The notes under the pieces: generated by a model
Databases searched by the model: none
The model's input: the letters and a program-made list of their open reading frames with translations, nothing else
Told to the model about the DNA's origin: nothing
Shown here: piece after piece, positions 16,116-23,608 of the stretch
Layout: every line of letters starts with the position of its first letter
Position numbering within the stretch: the stretch's first letter is position 1
Source of the DNA: Candidatus Hodarchaeota archaeon
Lineage (GTDB): Archaea > Asgardarchaeota > Heimdallarchaeia > Hodarchaeales > YT1-057
Assembly (NCBI GenBank): GCA_016839955.1
Contig: JAEOTI010000137.1
Coordinates: 1 to 23,612, forward strand
Length of the DNA: 23,612 bases
Reading direction: 5' to 3'
Translations under genes and position numbers: made by a program

Positions 16116-16529
16116 ATGACGAAAGTTGTAATTCTAGTAACAAAGGGAGATTGGGGAAATATGACCGTTATGAGTCTCGTTGCTTCAGGAGCTATCGCTA
16201 ACGACTTAGATACATCAATATTTTTCATGGAAGATTCAGTTTGGGCTTTACGGAAAGAACAAATAGGAAAAGATACAGAACTCCATAGTCACTTTCCGGA
16301 AGTTGTTCAAAAATTCACTGCAGCTCAAAACGCTGGAAAACTTACTCCCTGGTGGGAACTATTGCCAGATCTTAAAGATTTAGGAGAAGTAAATATCATT
16401 GCTTGTGCTCAAGCTTTAGATGTAATGGAACTTACAAAAGAAGATCTAGCTGACTTTGTGGACGATATCGCTGGCGTTACAACGTTCATGGAACTTGTTC
16501 AGAATGCGGATAAGGTAATCTCACTCTGA
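16116..16529 (+). CDS. DsrE-family sulfur-relay protein
   Basis: A 137-residue DsrE-fold protein: strand KVVILVTKGDWG, helix NMTVMSLVASGAIANDL, strand TSIFFMEDSVWALRK, and a late strand with the conserved cysteine Cys97 in NIIACAQALDVMELTKEDL. That motif parallels the cysteine motif of the preceding DsrE2 protein. The ATG at 16116 is chosen because GGTGG lies 4-8 bases upstream and homologues start KVVILVTKG; the frame also opens with ATG at 16095, directly after the DsrE2 stop, which would add seven residues. It is the last gene of the sulfur operon and ends convergently with the surface-protein gene, 65 bases away. Confidence 0.82.
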   Translation: MTKVVILVTKGDWGNMTVMSLVASGAIANDLDTSIFFMEDSVWALRKEQIGKDTELHSHFPEVVQKFTAAQNAGKLTPWWELLPDLKDLGEVNIIACAQALDVMELTKEDLADFVDDIAGVTTFMELVQNADKVISL

Positions 16530-16557
16530 ATTTAATAAGCAATACAAGAGCTTTTCC

Positions 16558-16600
16558 AAAAAAAAAAAAGAAAGAAGGAGAATAGGCTTTGTGCCTATTC
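16558..16600 (-). terminator. Intrinsic-type terminator of the surface-protein gene
   Basis: GAATAGGC (16580-16587) and GCCTATTC (16593-16600) form a perfect 8-bp stem with a 5-base loop overlapping the stop codon of the minus-strand gene. On that strand it is followed by a pyrimidine stretch and twelve T (A12 on plus at 16558-16569). Confidence 0.7.
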
Positions 16601-19096
16601 ACGTCGTCTTCGTAAAGTTAAGGCGATTGCTGCCAATATAGGTACTACGATATACGATTCGAAACCAGGAACAGCTCCACCATCTCCGGTTTCAGTACCA
16701 GTATCTGGGGGTGTATCTCCAGTTGAAACTAACACAAGACGGAAATGCCAAGCTGTGCCGTCTTCAACCATTTGAGTATCGCAATAGAGAGCCACACCAT
16801 CGGATTTTTGCCAAACTATATCAAAAGACTGTCCACCACCAAAGTCATGAGAGACCTGGAAGTGAGTACCGTTGTTAACAACAGTATAACTAGCTTCTTC
16901 GTAGAGATCCTGAAGTAAAGTCCAATATGCACTATCACCTATGGGGATGGCTGGAACGATCCAAGGTTGAGGACGATGATCATCCTCATCACGGAGTAAG
17001 TATTCAGCGTATTCAAAACCAGGTTCAGACAAACCAAACATGATATCTGGTTCATAAGTACCTTCTGCATATCCTGTGCAATTGAATGCCGGACCTTGAT
17101 CACTACCAGCTAAGTTTGCGAGCCAAGTAACTTCTAAGAGGATATCGTCACCTTGGTTGACAGTAACATCATCGACACCAAACTCGTCCATATATGTTAC
17201 ACCACCCATATTAAGAATTTCAAAGTCATAGGTCATGGTATCGCCGGTTGAAATACCCCAACTCCAAGAAATCTCCGAAACATTGATAGTGAGTCCACGG
17301 TTCATCTCCCAGATAACTTCATTTCCATCTATCGTTCCATTTAGACGGAAATGGTTCAATACACCGTCTGTTTTAGACCATGTAACATCTGCATCGATAG
17401 GTGCGGTGTGGGTGTCGTTGATTCTTACAGAAATAGTTGCCCCAATTGTGAAATCAGTCGTGGTATTAACTATTGTACAACCTCGAGCGGCATGCCAAGC
17501 AGTTTCAACATCATCCCACCAGGTCGTCCCACCAACTGGAACTACTGGATAGAACAAAGGAGGACCATCTATTGCCTCTTCAAGCCCTGGGGGCATCATA
17601 TGAAGTTCTTCAATGAAAAGTTCACCGCCACTGCTGGTTCGCATTCCAATGTCTAAACCTTCATCTAGGGATAGTGTATCGAAATACATACTAAGAAGGT
17701 CGCCATCATAGAGTGTTAAGCTTTCATTGTCTCCGCCTACGGTTATAAAGTCATCTGTACCATTCTTCATTTCTGTCAAAATGTACCGTTGTGAGAAACC
17801 ATCGCTTACTAAGTAATCAGCCGTTGATGTAGGTAGAAAGTAGGTAAAGCTGGCTTCCATGAGTAATGTTCCATTTTCCGGACCTGGACCGTCATAGTAT
17901 ATGTATTGCATTAGACCTGTTGTAAGATCCCAAGAAACACGCTCATAATAGTCTGTGTTGTCTACAGTGATATTCATCAAGTTCTTATTAACATCGTCAA
18001 TGGTTAATGTAGTATTTTCCATCTGGTTAATTTCATCAGTAATGTTTCCATAGAAATTATCGTTTCCAATGAGCATAAGTGGATAACCCCATCCGGGGCC
18101 TTCAGGATTTTCTCCTATATGGTCAAAACTCATTTCCATCGACATGTCGAAATTCACAGTCATCATAGAAACATTGTAGTTTGGTGGTGTGTCATCTGCA
18201 TACTCCCACAACTCGTGAAACATAAAGACAACGAGATTACCTTCTTCTAAGATGTTATCGTCATCTCCGTTTTCAGCAGCACTTCCGCCACCATTGTCAC
18301 CATTCCATGCGGGCATCCAATCATATGGACCTGAACCATTGTCCCAGGACAATTCATCGTATGTCCAAGCAGCCATATCGCCTTCATCAATGCCCCAGCT
18401 CATATCCCATTGTGCTTCATCACGGAAGTATTGAAATCGCATAAAAAAGGAGATTGGAAGATCTTCTGGACCATCATCACTACTATATGTGTAAAAATCT
18501 AATACTCCATTTTCAGTGTTCCAAGAACTTGTAAAAGCGGTGTTGTTGTCAGCAACATTTCCCGCAGCTGTCAGATTGAAGATATTAGTAGGATCATCAT
18601 ATAGAGCAGTTATGTTACCATCTCCTGCTCCATCCCAATCTGACTCAATGCTTGTCCAATCAGCAGGATCTACTGGTATAGGAATCGCAACGTACATCAT
18701 ATTCGGGCCATCGGTATCATAGTACCAATCAGGAGTCATTAAAGGAGCATATTCCATTTCAGTGCCTTCCCACATACTAGTAGAAGAAAGCCATACGGTA
18801 ACGTTGCTAGTGTCATCAGTTACATCAGAGAGTTTTTCAATTTGGAACATGAGTAAATCTCCCTGACGTAGATAACCTATCTCCTCATCGAATTCATTTG
18901 TCATCATAACTTCGTTTGTACCATTGTAATTCAAAGATTCAATTTCATAAACAAGTGTAACATTTTCATAGATAGAATCATCCCATTCATAGTTATAGGA
19001 CGGTGGTACAGCGTCTGTAGCTAAGAAAGTCATCATTGCTAATAATAGAAACGTTGAAATCAACAATCCTGGTAGTTTATTCATATTTTTTTGCAC
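16595..19096 (-). CDS. Large secreted, repeat-containing surface protein with PGF-CTERM-like sorting tail
   Basis: The 833-residue acidic protein begins with a signal peptide (MQKNMNKLPG, hydrophobic 10-27) and ends in a tripartite tail: a Thr/Gly/Asp-rich linker, PGFES (810-814), a hydrophobic helix (815-828) and RRRRE. This layout fits archaeosortase targets, where the tail is cut and the protein lipid-anchored. The body holds about four diverged domains, roughly 65-250, 283-430, 463-640 and 648-795. The third and fourth share a pattern: a GD-start, an early PP/PG loop, then a P-V/I-VP-x-x-P segment, a W-x-x-L/V helix, T-I/V-V-N-x-T, and W-x-K-x-DGV. Many N-x-S/T sites suggest N-glycosylation. 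Linkers contain SWGI-x-x-GD. It is probably a cell-envelope or S-layer-associated protein; ligand unknown. The gene is monocistronic, with its own terminator. Confidence 0.85.
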   Translation of the reverse strand: MQKNMNKLPGLLISTFLLLAMMTFLATDAVPPSYNYEWDDSIYENVTLVYEIESLNYNGTNEVMMTNEFDEEIGYLRQGDLLMFQIEKLSDVTDDTSNVTVWLSSTSMWEGTEMEYAPLMTPDWYYDTDGPNMMYVAIPIPVDPADWTSIESDWDGAGDGNITALYDDPTNIFNLTAAGNVADNNTAFTSSWNTENGVLDFYTYSSDDGPEDLPISFFMRFQYFRDEAQWDMSWGIDEGDMAAWTYDELSWDNGSGPYDWMPAWNGDNGGGSAAENGDDDNILEEGNLVVFMFHELWEYADDTPPNYNVSMMTVNFDMSMEMSFDHIGENPEGPGWGYPLMLIGNDNFYGNITDEINQMENTTLTIDDVNKNLMNITVDNTDYYERVSWDLTTGLMQYIYYDGPGPENGTLLMEASFTYFLPTSTADYLVSDGFSQRYILTEMKNGTDDFITVGGDNESLTLYDGDLLSMYFDTLSLDEGLDIGMRTSSGGELFIEELHMMPPGLEEAIDGPPLFYPVVPVGGTTWWDDVETAWHAARGCTIVNTTTDFTIGATISVRINDTHTAPIDADVTWSKTDGVLNHFRLNGTIDGNEVIWEMNRGLTINVSEISWSWGISTGDTMTYDFEILNMGGVTYMDEFGVDDVTVNQGDDILLEVTWLANLAGSDQGPAFNCTGYAEGTYEPDIMFGLSEPGFEYAEYLLRDEDDHRPQPWIVPAIPIGDSAYWTLLQDLYEEASYTVVNNGTHFQVSHDFGGGQSFDIVWQKSDGVALYCDTQMVEDGTAWHFRLVLVSTGDTPPDTGTETGDGGAVPGFESYIVVPILAAIALTLRRRRE

Positions 19097-19230
19097 GCTT
19101 TTGTGCCTCCAAAGTTATCAAAAAAAACTTGAATGTTTAAACCTTATTAAACACTCTGAATCAAAATTTTGGTAATTGCTCCAGTTAACATTAATAAAAA
19201 TGGGAATCTTAGGCAAATAGAATAAAACTT

Positions 19231-19662
19231 TCATTCAAACTCAGCAATCAACTGAGTAACTTTTTCTATATAAGTTACAACAGTGTCTAAAGATAGATCA
19301 GCAGGACTTTGATATGATGATTCCTGATTCTCATCAAAAAATACTGGATTAGATTCAATCTCATTTAGTTCCTTCATTGCAAGTTGATAGTGAAGAGGAA
19401 GACCACATTCTTTTACGATCACCATACAGCTTTTTAGTCGTTCTACTGCAATATTTAAATGAAAAAGGGTTTGATCTTTTTTGGTAGAAACTCGATTATT
19501 CCATTGCTCCAACAATTTTTCCAACTGGTCATATTTAGCTAGATGAACATATGCTTCAGCTAAGTTCCAAACTTCTTCAGTATTTTGAGGGTTGTTTTGT
19601 AGTAGTTCAATTATCTCATTATATTGTCCAGTTTGTTGGAGGTTCTGAAGCTTAACATACAT
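19231..19662 (-). CDS. Small helical, TPR-like protein
   Basis: A 143-residue, mostly helical protein beginning MYVKLQNLQQTGQYNEIIELL, then WNLAEAYVHLAKYDQLEKLLEQW. These two helix pairs have TPR spacing (G/A at position 8, Y/L positions), and a longer helical C-terminal half with a Ser/Pro/Glu linker (FFDENQESSYQSPADL) follows. ATG 19662 is preferred over an upstream in-frame TTG (19701) because AAAGGA lies about 10 bases before it. No enzyme motif is visible and I cannot assign a function. It is divergent from the DinB gene and is not clearly in an operon with the surface protein. A protein-interaction role is likely but unproven. Confidence 0.65.
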   Translation of the reverse strand: MYVKLQNLQQTGQYNEIIELLQNNPQNTEEVWNLAEAYVHLAKYDQLEKLLEQWNNRVSTKKDQTLFHLNIAVERLKSCMVIVKECGLPLHYQLAMKELNEIESNPVFFDENQESSYQSPADLSLDTVVTYIEKVTQLIAEFE

Positions 19663-19867
19663 AATCTTATATCCTTTCTTTTTATTCTTTAATTTTACCA
19701 ATTAATTAGAATAGAATTGCTAACAAAGACTTCTTCTGAAAATTTTGAAAGTGCTAAAAGTCTGTTGAAATATTTATCAGCTTATCTGAGAGATGTGTGA
19801 TTGACAAAAAAACAAATTATAAGTTAGCAAATTTAATAGTAAATTCTTCTAAATGTGAGGAATTTCA

Positions 19868-20362
19868 TTGTCAAAACTTAAAAACGTTAGAACTCAGTTG
19901 CAATATGCTTTTACAGGTCCCATGAAAATTCTTGATAAAGCTATCAAACTGGTCCCTGATGATAAACTTCAATGGAAGCCATTTGACGATGCCATGACCG
20001 CTGCAGAATTAGGTATTCATATTTACATGTGTTCCTTAGTTTACACTGCCGGAACTTTAAAAGGAGAATTCTCTGAATCAGATTATTCAATTATTCCATT
20101 CAACCCTGAAAATATAAAATCTGCATCTGAAATTGTGGAGTACGGAGAGAAAGTAAAGAATTATATGCGAGAAACACTTCCTAAATTAACAGAAGACGAC
20201 ATGGAAAAAGAGATTACATACAAGTGCTGGGGTGGTGTTAAGATCCCTGGTTTTGCTTCCATGGCCACAATTCTTGAAGAAGTAATTCATCATAGAGGTC
20301 AGTTATGTCTTTACCTTCGAATGCTTGGAATAAAACCTCCATTTATCTATGATTTTAGCTAG
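19868..20362 (+). CDS. DinB/YfiT-superfamily protein, metal site incomplete
   Basis: The 164-residue four-helix protein matches the DinB_2 fold: a first helix (TQLQYAFTGPMKILDKAI), the W-K-P-F-D-D-A-M-T segment (36-44), His51 in AAELGIHIYMC, and the C-terminal signature VIHHRGQLCLYLRMLGIKPP (139-158). Most relatives have three histidines binding a metal, one in E-H-E-x-HHRGQ; here that position is Glu138 (EEVIHHRGQ), so the site is His51, Glu138 and His142, or metal-free. Bacterial relatives use thiol cofactors such as bacillithiol; the archaeal role is unknown. The start is TTG at 19868 with GAGG upstream. It precedes the small GTPase by 47 bases, possibly in one transcript. Confidence 0.82.
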   Translation: MSKLKNVRTQLQYAFTGPMKILDKAIKLVPDDKLQWKPFDDAMTAAELGIHIYMCSLVYTAGTLKGEFSESDYSIIPFNPENIKSASEIVEYGEKVKNYMRETLPKLTEDDMEKEITYKCWGGVKIPGFASMATILEEVIHHRGQLCLYLRMLGIKPPFIYDFS

Positions 20363-20409
20363 ATAAAAATAAGGAGAAAATATGTCATAAGATTAAAGGA
20401 GCAGATTAG

Positions 20410-20973
20410 ATGCCTCAATACGTCATGAAAGTTGTCCTGATGGGTGACGGAGCCGTTGGAAAAACAACTGTTCGAGATAAATACACTAAAGGCTTAGTTC
20501 ATGGTTCTGTTTACAAAATGACTGTTGGTGCGGACTTCGCAACACGAACAGCGACAATTGATGACGACGAGTTTAAATTCCAGATATGGGATCTTGCAGG
20601 TCAACTCAGGTTTCAATCCGTTCAATCCATTTATTATAACGAAGCGAAAGGTGGTTTACTTCTTTTTGATGTTACCCGAGTAGAAACTTTTCAGAACTTA
20701 AATTACTGGCTTCAAGAATTTTGGAAAAATAATGGGCATGGTATAGTCCCAGTTGTTGTAATTGGAAATAAAATTGACCTACGAGAAGCATATCCGGATG
20801 CTGTTTCTGAGGAAGAAGGGAAAAAATACTGTGAACAACTGTCGAAACAGACAATCCAACGTGGTTTTGAAACCCAGTACCTTGAGACTTGTGCCTTAAC
20901 AGGTCAAAATGTCTCTGAATCATTCGAAATAATAGCAAAAACGTTTTTGGAGTCTTTAGAGAAGAACTCATAA
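20410..20973 (+). CDS. Rab/Ras-like small GTPase (Asgard eukaryotic-signature type)
   Basis: A 187-residue single-domain GTPase. G1 is GDGAVGKTT (12-20), the G2 threonine is likely Thr38 (KMTVGADF), G3 is WDLAGQ (60-65) with Gln65 in the catalytic position of Ras Gln61, G4 is NKID (120-123), and G5 is ETCALTG (159-165), where Rab/Ras have ETSAKTG. TVGADFATRTATIDDDEFKFQIWDLAGQ reads as the Rab switch I/II region. There is no C-terminal cysteine (it ends ESLEKNS), so no prenyl anchor is possible; many Asgard GTPases share this. It probably acts as a nucleotide switch in the cytosol or on partner-recruited membranes. ATG 20410 has AAGGAG 10 bases upstream. A strong hairpin terminator follows. 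Confidence 0.95.
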   Translation: MPQYVMKVVLMGDGAVGKTTVRDKYTKGLVHGSVYKMTVGADFATRTATIDDDEFKFQIWDLAGQLRFQSVQSIYYNEAKGGLLLFDVTRVETFQNLNYWLQEFWKNNGHGIVPVVVIGNKIDLREAYPDAVSEEEGKKYCEQLSKQTIQRGFETQYLETCALTGQNVSESFEIIAKTFLESLEKNS

Positions 20974-20990
20974 TTTCATTAATCTTAGGG

Positions 20991-21014
20991 AAGGGTCCAG
21001 ACAGCTGGACCCTT
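20991..21014 (+). terminator. Strong hairpin after the GTPase gene
   Basis: AAGGGTCCAG (20991-21000) and CTGGACCCTT (21005-21014) form a perfect 10-bp stem with the 4-base loop ACAG, 17 bases after the GTPase stop, followed by a T-rich stretch (GTTCTATTTTCTAATC). It is the strongest single hairpin in the window and most likely ends the DinB-GTPase transcript. Confidence 0.7.
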
Positions 21015-21059
21015 GTTCTATTTTCTAATCTCACTTAGTTTTTCTATATCACCTCCAAG

Positions 21060-21300
21060 AGTTATTTGGTGCCACCAACAGGGTTTTTAACCTGTTTTGA
21101 ACTAGTAGCTGAAGAACCAGCTGCAACTAGAAAAGTCTGGTGACCTTATTAGGCTATGCTGAAGGCTAACTTAGGACCAGAATTATCTTGGCTCATTGGC
21201 GCAGAATAAAAAAGTGTGGTCCTAAGTGGAGCCCGCAGTGGGTAGAGTTGGGCCTTTTGGGTAGAGTACTTAATTATAAGAAACATTAATTTGGCCCTAG
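21060..21300. ncRNA. Candidate structured non-coding RNA or leader, unidentified
   Basis: This 240-base stretch has no plausible gene, is clearly richer in G and C than its surroundings, and holds several stems: AACAGG/CCTGTT (21077-21082 with 21091-21096); CTAGT-AGCTG paired with CAGCT-(gca)-ACTAG (21102-21111 with 21118-21130); an 11-bp perfect stem ACTTAGGACCA/TGGTCCTAAGT (21169-21179 with 21217-21227); and GGGCC/GGCCC (21250-21254 with 21293-21297). Near the end a 10-base direct repeat TGGGTAGAGT occurs at 21239-21248 and 21258-21267. I looked for RNase P, SRP RNA and tRNA hallmarks on both strands and did not find them. It could be an independent RNA or the leader of the amidohydrolase gene downstream. 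Strand is undecided; the downstream gene favours plus. Confidence 0.4.
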
Positions 21301-21374
21301 TGAACTACTGCACTACACTTTTATAAACTTTTGGAGAAAGAAATTTCATACATTATTTGATAAATTGTATAAAT

Positions 21375-23003
21375 ATGTTCAAGAATCCTATATTGGAGGT
21401 TCTTTTCATCACAACTATTAGTATTCGAAATGGACGTATTGTAGACGGTTCTGGAAATCCGTGGTATCGCAGTAATCTCGTAATTGAAAAAGGAAAGATA
21501 GTTTCAATTGATAATACGGTAAATATTGATACTGAGATTTGTATAGACGCTAATGGTTTAGTTGTCGCCCCTGGATTTATTGATGTTCATAGTCATTGTG
21601 ATTTTACTAATCTACAATATCGAAAGATGGAGAATGTTATAGTTCAAGGAATAACAACGGTGATTACAGGCAACTGTGGAATAAGTTTCGCTCCTGTGAA
21701 TCCATCAAGACTGGAAGAACTTGAAGAACAGTTTAATCTCTGGAATTCCTCAAATGAAAAACTTGTAGTGACTTGGTATTCCTTTGATGAGTATCTCAAA
21801 GAAGAAGAAAAATCAGGATTAGGAGTAAACACAGCTCACTTAATTGGACACAATACAATTCGAGCGTCTGCAATGGGGATGGAGAATAGAGAGCCGTCAT
21901 ATGATGAACTAGAACTAATGAAACAATATATCTCTAAAGCAATGGAGTCAGGAGCCTTTGGATTAAGTACTGGACTAGTATACCCTCCAGGAGTTTACGC
22001 TAAGACAGAAGAGATTATAGAACTTGCTAAAGTAACAGCGAGATACAATGGAGTTTATGCTTCGCACATTCGTGGGGAGGGCGATAATCTTCTTCAAGCG
22101 GTAAAAGAAGCAATAACTATTGGTGAAAAGGCAAGACTTCCAGTTCAAATTAGTCATCATAAGGTTTCAGGGAAGCAAAATTGGGGAAAAAGTATAGAAT
22201 CTTTGAAATTAATGGAAGAAGCTCGAGGTCAAGGAGTTGATGTAACATTTGATCAATATCCTTATAACGCTGGTTCAACGTCCCTGGTATCTTTATTACC
22301 TTTCTGGGTTCATGAAGGAGGAATAAAGAAGGTATTGGAACGACTGCAGGAAGAAAAAATACGTCATAGAATAAAAACTGAGTTAGAAAAAAGAATACTC
22401 TCAGTTGGTTGGGCGAATATTTATGTTAGCTATATCAAGTCCAAAGTCAATAAGAAGTTCGAAGGAAAACATCTCTTAGAAATTAACGAACTACGAAGAG
22501 ATTCTGACCTCTTCACGACTTTATTTAACCTTATTATAGAAGAAAACGGCACTCCTAATATGGTTACTTTTACAATGGACGATGAAGAAGTGTCTGCAAT
22601 TATGCAACATCCGCTTCAAATGATTGGAACAGACGCAGAAGCTTGTAGTACTTCTGGTTCATTCTCTTTAGGAAAACCCCACCCAAGGCACTATGGCACA
22701 TACCCGAGAATTCTTGGGAAGTATGTTCGTGATGAGGGAAATCTACGATTAGAAGAAGCAATTCGAAAAATGACTTCTTTTCCTGCTCAACGATTTGGTC
22801 TTCTTGATCACGGTCTTATACGCCCAGGAATGGTAGCGAATCTTACAATATTCGATCCCAACAATGTTATAGACAAAGCAACGTATGAGAAACCTCACCA
22901 ATTCCCTGAAGGTATTAAGTACGTCATTATTAATGGCCAGGTTGTTGTTGAAGATGGAAAACCTAAAGGGTTACTAGCTGGGAAAACCTTACGGAAAAAT
23001 TAA
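21375..23003 (+). CDS. N-acyl-D-amino-acid deacylase-like amidohydrolase
   Basis: About 540 residues of the D-aminoacylase family, metal-dependent amidohydrolases that cleave N-acyl-D-amino acids. Numbering from ATG 21375: an N-terminal beta domain with IRNGRIVDGSG (17-27), GFIDVHSHCD (67-76, His72 and His74), Cys101 in GNCGIS, SHIRGEG with His231, QISHHK with His261, and Asp420 in MIGTDAEA. The C-terminal beta segment ends GMVANLTIFDP and VVVEDGKPKG. All key positions of the bacterial enzymes seem present. The start is uncertain: no ribosome site precedes the ATG at 21375 or an in-frame TTG at 21357, while GGAGG (21396-21400) lies inside the frame, 8 bases before ATC ACA ACT, where homologues would begin. 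It fits the nearby peptide and amino-acid catabolism genes. Confidence 0.9.
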   Translation: MFKNPILEVLFITTISIRNGRIVDGSGNPWYRSNLVIEKGKIVSIDNTVNIDTEICIDANGLVVAPGFIDVHSHCDFTNLQYRKMENVIVQGITTVITGNCGISFAPVNPSRLEELEEQFNLWNSSNEKLVVTWYSFDEYLKEEEKSGLGVNTAHLIGHNTIRASAMGMENREPSYDELELMKQYISKAMESGAFGLSTGLVYPPGVYAKTEEIIELAKVTARYNGVYASHIRGEGDNLLQAVKEAITIGEKARLPVQISHHKVSGKQNWGKSIESLKLMEEARGQGVDVTFDQYPYNAGSTSLVSLLPFWVHEGGIKKVLERLQEEKIRHRIKTELEKRILSVGWANIYVSYIKSKVNKKFEGKHLLEINELRRDSDLFTTLFNLIIEENGTPNMVTFTMDDEEVSAIMQHPLQMIGTDAEACSTSGSFSLGKPHPRHYGTYPRILGKYVRDEGNLRLEEAIRKMTSFPAQRFGLLDHGLIRPGMVANLTIFDPNNVIDKATYEKPHQFPEGIKYVIINGQVVVEDGKPKGLLAGKTLRKN

Positions 23004-23062
23004 ATTTTATAGGAGATGTTTTGGAGTCTTATGGAATAAACAAATCAAAGAAAAATTAGGAA

Positions 23063-23608
23063 TTAGAAAATATAATACCAAAAGATCGCTATTTCGTCCC
23101 GGGGAAGATTAACACCCTTGTAAAGAAATTTATCAATCCCACCAATTTGACAACTACATTTTTCGTAAAGTTTACAGGCTGCAACATTGATATCCTGGGT
23201 TTCTAAAACAATCCCTGGGAAATCCTGTTCTTTAGCCCATGATATTACTTTTTCTAGTAATAATCTTCCGATTCCCTGTCTCCGGTACTTCCTATCAACA
23301 CCAATGTCAATAAAAGCAAAGTTATTCCAATGTTTCTCAGCAATAATTCTTCCCGTAACAAACCCGTCTTTATAGGCTAAGAAAACAACACATGTATTAC
23401 TATTGAGGAAAGAATCCCAATTCTCTTCCTTTTGTCGATAAACTTTTTTGTTCAAAGGGATTTTTTTTAGCTTATAAGAGATAATACCATTCTGGATTTG
23501 AATTTCAAGTGCGTTTTCTGTTTCAAATGAATTATTAATTTTATCAATGTCATCGATGGTCGACTTCTTAAGTTTTTTAATAACCAGAGTCAAAATAATA
23601 CCATCCAT
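23063..23608 (-). CDS. GNAT N-acetyltransferase, streptothricin-acetyltransferase-like
   Basis: A 181-residue GCN5-related acetyltransferase. The acetyl-CoA pyrophosphate loop is DRKYRRQGIGRLLLEKVI (105-122), preceded by strand FAFIDIGV (98-104), and the C-terminal half has ETQDINVAACKLYEKC (136-151). The ending, GIDKFLYKGVNLPRDEIAIF plus WYY (157-179), resembles the streptothricin acetyltransferase (Sat) group, which inactivates the antibiotic by acetylation; whether this protein does so is unknown. It may instead acetylate another small amine or a protein. ATG 23608 is four bases from the window end, and the frame has no stop before the edge, so an N-terminal extension cannot be excluded. 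It converges with the amidohydrolase gene, with 59 bases between them. Confidence 0.82.
   Translation of the reverse strand: MDGIILTLVIKKLKKSTIDDIDKINNSFETENALEIQIQNGIISYKLKKIPLNKKVYRQKEENWDSFLNSNTCVVFLAYKDGFVTGRIIAEKHWNNFAFIDIGVDRKYRRQGIGRLLLEKVISWAKEQDFPGIVLETQDINVAACKLYEKCSCQIGGIDKFLYKGVNLPRDEIAIFWYYIF

Noticed and set aside
20672..21034. A 120-codon minus-strand open frame overlapping the GTPase end
   Set aside because: It is antisense to the conserved GTPase G4/G5 region and crosses the terminator hairpin; no homology or ribosome site.
21060..21300. Possible tRNA, RNase P RNA or SRP RNA
   Set aside because: No T-loop GTTCRA and no complete cloverleaf; no GGAAAGTCC-type RNase P core; no SRP domain-IV tetraloop region on either strand. 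Kept only as an unidentified structured candidate.
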